Origin: Chryseobacterium sp. FH2
GTDB lineage: Bacteria > Bacteroidota > Bacteroidia > Flavobacteriales > Weeksellaceae
NCBI RefSeq assembly: GCF_001045455.1
Contig: NZ_LFNE01000014.1
Span: forward strand, 1-64,000
DNA: 64,000 bases
Direction of reading: 5' to 3'
Position numbers and translations under genes: made by a program. Under the pieces are notes generated by a model. It was not told the origin of the DNA. It ran no database searches and was given only the letters and a program-made list of their open reading frames with translations. Below, piece by piece: positions 60,201-64,000 of the stretch; the stretch's first letter is position 1; each line of letters opens with the position of its first letter.

Positions 60201-62330
60201 ATGAAAAAATTCTTACTAACGCTTACAGTTGCTGTGGCATTTCAAAATTTATCTGCACAGGAAATCACTTTAGATAAAATATATTCAGGATATTACCGCG
60301 GAAAAGGCATTGCCGGAATCACTTCCATGAAAAACGGTGAAAATTATTTGGTTATTGAACCTACAGGAATCGCCAAATATTCTTACAAAACTTCTCAAAA
60401 GGAAGGAAATATTGTTGACGGACAATTCGAAAGCTATGAGTTTTCTGATGATGAGTCTAAAATCCTTTTATTAAAGGAAAGCCAGCCGATTTACAGACAT
60501 TCTTTCTTAGGAAAATTTGATGTAAAAGATTTAAAGTCGGGAAAAGTAATCAGTTTAAATGACGGAAAGTTGGTTCAGGAACCAAGATTCTCTCCAGATG
60601 CAACGAAAGTAGCTTTCATTTCTGAGAATAATTTATATTATCAGGATTTAAATTCAGAAAAAATTACACAAATAACTGAACACGGAGTTAAAAATAAAAT
60701 ATTAAACGGTCTTGCAGATTGGGTGTATGAAGAAGAGTTCGGACACGCAAGATTGTATGAATGGACAAAAAACTCTGATGCTATTGTTTTCGTCAAATTA
60801 GATGAAACTGAAGTTCCGGAAATTTATATTCCAATCTATGGAAAATCTTTGTATCCTCAGGAGATGCGTTACAAATATCCAAAAGCAGGAGAAAAAAACT
60901 CTGTTGTTTCAGCACATATTTATCAATTAAACGACGGTAAAAAAACAAAAGTTAACTTAGATAACTTCAAGCATTATTATATTCCAAATGTTGTACAGAC
61001 AGCAAAACCGGACGAAATTGTTTTGATTACTTCTGAAAGAATCCAAAATGCCTCTGATGTTTTAAAAGTCAACACAAAAACAGGAACTGTTCAGAAACTT
61101 TTTACAGAAACGGATGAAAAATGGATTGATACCGACAGCCCGACACTGGAATTTTTAGAGGACGATTCTTTCCTTTGGGGCTCTGAAAGAGACGGAAACC
61201 GCCATTTATACTGGTATGACAAGGATGGAAAACTGAAAAAACAGGTTACAAAAGGAAACTGGGAAGTAACTGATTATTATGGGTTTAATCCAAAATCAAA
61301 AGAAATCTACGTTCAGACCACAGAAAAAGGAAGTATCAATAAGGTTGTTTCTAAAATCAATATTGAAAACGGAAAATCTCAGTTGATTTCAAATGGAGAA
61401 GGGAATAATTCCGCAAATTTCAGTAAAAACTATAATTATTTTATTGAAACTTCTTCTACTGCTTCAAAACCTTACACTTTTGTTTTAAAAGACGGAAACG
61501 GAAAAGTAGTAAAAGAGCTCCAAAACAATAATGAGCAGCTTCAGAAATTAAAAGCGGATAATTTTGTTGAAAAAGAATTTATCACGATACCAAATGAAGC
61601 AGGAGATCAAATGAACGCTTGGGTTATGAAGCCTAAAAATTTTGATAAAAATAAAAAATATCCGTTATTCATGTTCCAATATTCGGGACCTGGTTCTCAA
61701 CAGGTTGCCAATTCTTGGGATAACGGAAACACTTTATGGTTCAACCATTTAGTTCAAAAAGGGTACATCGTTGCTTGTGTTGACGGCCGTGGAACTGGTT
61801 ATAAAGGTGCTAAATTCAAAAAAGTAACGTATATGAATTTAGGGAAATATGAAATCGAAGACCAAATTACCGCTGCAAAATGGTTCGGCAACCAATCTTA
61901 CATCGATAAATCAAGAATCGGAATGTTCGGATGGAGTTTTGGTGGTTATATGACGAGTCTGGCGATGACAAAAGGAGCTGATGTTTTCAAAGCGGGAATC
62001 GCTGTAGCACCGGTTACAAACTGGAGGTATTATGATTCGGTTTATACAGAAAGATTTATGAGAACTCCCCAGGAAAATGCTGATGGATATGATAAAAACT
62101 CACCAACAGAATACGCTAATTTATTAAAAGGAAAATTCTTATTAATTCACGGAACGGCTGATGATAATGTACATTTCCAAAATTCTATGGAATTTTCTGA
62201 AGCGTTGATTCAAAACAAAAAACAGTTTGATTTCATGGCTTATCCTGATAAAAACCACGGAATTTATGGCGGACAGACAAGACCTCAGCTGTATCAGAAA
62301 ATGACGGATTTTATTCTTGAAAATTTGTAA
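60201..62330 (+). CDS. Dipeptidyl peptidase IV-like S9 serine peptidase
   Basis: A 709-aa secreted peptidase (signal peptide 1-19, ending NLSAQ). An N-terminal beta-propeller (LADWVYEEEFGHARLYEW, with the Glu pair that grips the substrate amino terminus) precedes an alpha/beta-hydrolase domain with catalytic Ser in GWSFGGY, Asp in GTADDNVHF and His in DKNHGIYGG. DPP-IV-type enzymes release X-Pro or X-Ala dipeptides from peptides in the periplasm. The next gene is a POT dipeptide carrier, so product uptake may be coupled. Promoter-like TATATTTG at 60174-60181, with TTG 24 bases before it. Confidence 0.95.
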   Translation: MKKFLLTLTVAVAFQNLSAQEITLDKIYSGYYRGKGIAGITSMKNGENYLVIEPTGIAKYSYKTSQKEGNIVDGQFESYEFSDDESKILLLKESQPIYRHSFLGKFDVKDLKSGKVISLNDGKLVQEPRFSPDATKVAFISENNLYYQDLNSEKITQITEHGVKNKILNGLADWVYEEEFGHARLYEWTKNSDAIVFVKLDETEVPEIYIPIYGKSLYPQEMRYKYPKAGEKNSVVSAHIYQLNDGKKTKVNLDNFKHYYIPNVVQTAKPDEIVLITSERIQNASDVLKVNTKTGTVQKLFTETDEKWIDTDSPTLEFLEDDSFLWGSERDGNRHLYWYDKDGKLKKQVTKGNWEVTDYYGFNPKSKEIYVQTTEKGSINKVVSKINIENGKSQLISNGEGNNSANFSKNYNYFIETSSTASKPYTFVLKDGNGKVVKELQNNNEQLQKLKADNFVEKEFITIPNEAGDQMNAWVMKPKNFDKNKKYPLFMFQYSGPGSQQVANSWDNGNTLWFNHLVQKGYIVACVDGRGTGYKGAKFKKVTYMNLGKYEIEDQITAAKWFGNQSYIDKSRIGMFGWSFGGYMTSLAMTKGADVFKAGIAVAPVTNWRYYDSVYTERFMRTPQENADGYDKNSPTEYANLLKGKFLLIHGTADDNVHFQNSMEFSEALIQNKKQFDFMAYPDKNHGIYGGQTRPQLYQKMTDFILENL

Positions 62331-62371
62331 AAAATAAAATATGGGCTTCTCCCGATTTAGCCTGAAAATAC

Positions 62372-62403
62372 AATCCCTTTCAAAAATTTTGAGAGGGATT
62401 TTT
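62372..62403 (+). terminator. Terminator between the S9 peptidase and POT genes
   Basis: AATCCCT (62372-62378)/AGGGATT (62394-62400) with an inner AAAA/TTTT stem and a T tail. It makes the two genes separate units. Confidence 0.8.
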
Positions 62404-62495
62404 ATATTTATATCATTAATCATTTTGGGAAAATTCAATTTATTTTATCAATTAAAATTAAAAACTTATTTTTGGGAAACTTGAAATTTGAAAAT

Positions 62496-64000
62496 ATGAA
62501 GACTAAACATCCTAAAGGATTGCCTTTCCTCTTCTTTACCGAAATGTGGGAACGTTTCGGATACTATTTAATTCTCGGAATTTTTGTACTGTACGTTATT
62601 GAGCCAACCGGCCTGAAGGGAGGTTTGGGGCTACCTGATAAAACAGCAGACGATATTTTCGGAACGTATATCGCTTTGACTTATTTGACTCCTTTTATCG
62701 GAGGTTTTTTGGCAGACAGAGTTTTAGGATATATTAAATCCATTTACTTGGGAGGAATTTTAATGGCTGCCGGATATATCGGGATGGGTGTTTTCAAAGA
62801 TCTGACTTTATTTTATACTTCATTAGCTTTAATTATCATCGGAAATGGTTTCTTTAAGCCTACAATTTCTACATTATTAGGAAATTTATATTCTGAAGAA
62901 CCTTATAAAGCCAATAAAGATTCCGGATATAATATTTTTTACATGGGCATCAATATTGGAGCGTTTATTTGCAATATTATTGCAGCTTTCATGCGGAATA
63001 AATTCGGTTGGGGCGAAGCCTTTATCACTGCAGGAGTCGGAATGTTGATCGGAATGGTCATTTTTACAGTAGGTAGAAAACACTATATCCATGCCGCACA
63101 AATGAAGCCCGTACAGGAAGGTGATACAAAGCTTTCTGAAATTTTGATTAAAGTTTTCCTGCCTGCTATTATTGCCGGAGTAATTGGCTGGGTTATCCCC
63201 GGAAATATTTTCGGAAGTGACAGTACTGATGCCTTTATTTTTGCTTGTATACCTGTTATTTACTTTTATGCTTCTCTTTATTTCAAAGCAAAACCAGAAG
63301 AAAAATCATCAATTGGAGCTTTATTATCTGTATTTTTAATTAGCATGTTTTTCTGGGCAGTTTTCAAACAAAACGGAACAGCGTTGACCAGATGGGCCAA
63401 TTATTATACCGACAGGAGCGTTCCTGCAGCTTTGGAAAAACCGTTGGAAAGTATCTATATGGTTGACGGAAAAGGTTATGAAGACAAAGAAGTTTCTGTT
63501 TATGATGATCAATACCAATCTCAAAAAGACAAGGACGGAAATACCATTAAAGAAAAAGGAAAAGATATTTATTTTAAAAATATATCGCCTGAACAACGTG
63601 CTGAATTAGAAAAAAATCCTGAAAAAAAGGTTTATTTATACAATACAGAATTATTCCAATCCATCAATCCGTTTTGGGTAATTGCTTTAACACCTGTTGT
63701 TGTTGGTTTCTGGGCATTATTGAGAAGAAAAGGAAAAGAACCTTTAACTCCTACAAAAATTGTTTTAGGACTATTTATCTCAGGATTATCCTGCCTGGTA
63801 ATGGTTCTTGCAGTTTGGGCCGGAGATAATGGAGCTGTAAAAGTTTCACCTTGGTGGTTGGTTGCGGGTTACGGAGTCATCACAGTGGGAGAACTTTGTC
63901 TTTCTCCGATGGGATTATCCTTTGTTTCTAAGCTTTCCCCGGCAAGAATCACAGCTTTGATGATGGGAGGTTTTTTCTTGGCAAATTCAGTTGGTAACAA
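62496..64000 (+). CDS. POT/PTR2-family proton-coupled peptide transporter, 3'-truncated
   Basis: The frame opens at ATG 62496 and runs off the window after about 501 codons. It starts KTKHPKGLPFLFFTEMWERF, the POT signature with the E-x-x-E-R-F-type motif, then GGFLADRVLGY, GNGFFKPTISTLLGNLY and YMGINIGAF. About twelve helices are visible, with a long soluble insertion around residues 295-375 (EDKEVSVYDDQYQSQKDKDG) that is larger than usual. Later LSPMGLSFVSKLSPAR fits the family's second half. POT carriers import di- and tripeptides. TATTTTTG at 62467-62474 is a likely -7 element. Confidence 0.93.
   Translation, partial: MKTKHPKGLPFLFFTEMWERFGYYLILGIFVLYVIEPTGLKGGLGLPDKTADDIFGTYIALTYLTPFIGGFLADRVLGYIKSIYLGGILMAAGYIGMGVFKDLTLFYTSLALIIIGNGFFKPTISTLLGNLYSEEPYKANKDSGYNIFYMGINIGAFICNIIAAFMRNKFGWGEAFITAGVGMLIGMVIFTVGRKHYIHAAQMKPVQEGDTKLSEILIKVFLPAIIAGVIGWVIPGNIFGSDSTDAFIFACIPVIYFYASLYFKAKPEEKSSIGALLSVFLISMFFWAVFKQNGTALTRWANYYTDRSVPAALEKPLESIYMVDGKGYEDKEVSVYDDQYQSQKDKDGNTIKEKGKDIYFKNISPEQRAELEKNPEKKVYLYNTELFQSINPFWVIALTPVVVGFWALLRRKGKEPLTPTKIVLGLFISGLSCLVMVLAVWAGDNGAVKVSPWWLVAGYGVITVGELCLSPMGLSFVSKLSPARITALMMGGFFLANSVGN

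Overview
The window reads as chromosomal DNA of a flavobacterium of the Chryseobacterium type (Bacteroidota, Weeksellaceae-like). Reasons: AT-rich DNA; a complete gldK-gldL-gldM-gldN cluster for gliding and the type IX secretion system (T9SS); a protein ending in a T9SS type B (gliding-associated) C-terminal domain; a GLPGLI protein and a DUF4270 lipoprotein; TPR sensor-regulators with AraC-like or LuxR-like C-termini; and promoters of the flavobacterial TTG-N(17-23)-TAnnTTTG type, seen best in front of the tRNA genes. No phage, plasmid, insertion sequence, rRNA or CRISPR array is visible. The species is not identified.

Layout. 0-3.6 kb: a frameshifted 3' end of a transketolase gene, an XRE regulator facing three 21-bp iterons, a secreted Cys-rich protein with a TlpA-like thioredoxin, and an Lrp regulator. 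3.7-12.6 kb: tamB divergent from tsaD-(unknown)-rsmE, then trmH, an asparaginase and tRNA-Ser. 12.8-19.2 kb: a surface O-acyltransferase, an unknown protein, an M20 peptidase and a TPR-AraC regulator. 19.4-22.4 kb: a cassette of a small lipoprotein, a small Cys-pair secreted peptide, a one-helix membrane protein, an HTTM/SdpB-like protein and a GLPGLI protein, divergent from the TPR-AraC regulator. 22.5-28.8 kb: an RND efflux operon and a small membrane protein. 29-34 kb: two related secreted repeat proteins around a pair of small lipoproteins (MliC-like and META), intergenic palindromic repeats and a SemiSWEET. 34.6-36.7 kb: a TPR-LuxR regulator and a gene-free segment with a candidate structured RNA. 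36.7-47 kb: an FAD oxidoreductase, gldNMLK, glmS, DUF4270 and a truncated GlgA-like protein. 47-54.3 kb: panC, three tRNA-Lys and one tRNA-Leu, aroK, an S4 RNA-binding protein, a lipoprotein, a GltB-like FMN protein, mtaB and a frameshifted DUF1572 gene. 54.4-64 kb: a T9SS cargo protein, a nuclease-like unknown, an alpha-glucan phosphorylase relative, small unknowns, a dipeptidyl peptidase of family S9 and a truncated POT peptide transporter.

How the genes fit together. GldKLMN builds the T9SS trans-envelope core and motor that would export the 54.4-kb cargo. TsaD makes t6A37 on tRNAs and MtaB methylthiolates it. The S9 peptidase and the POT carrier suit peptide feeding. The alpha-glucan phosphorylase relative and the GlgA-like protein both lack motifs thought essential in their families.

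The strongest leads are (1) twin hairpins with the same 11-nt apical sequence in an intergenic region at 36.4-36.6 kb, (2) the HTTM/peptide cassette with an 18-bp perfect palindrome in its divergent promoter region, (3) the 21-bp iterons beside an XRE regulator, and (4) the phosphorylase homologue with Thr in place of the PLP lysine. Two conserved genes carry frameshifts, and both should be checked as possible assembly errors. All functional calls rest on reading motifs by eye, without database searches.
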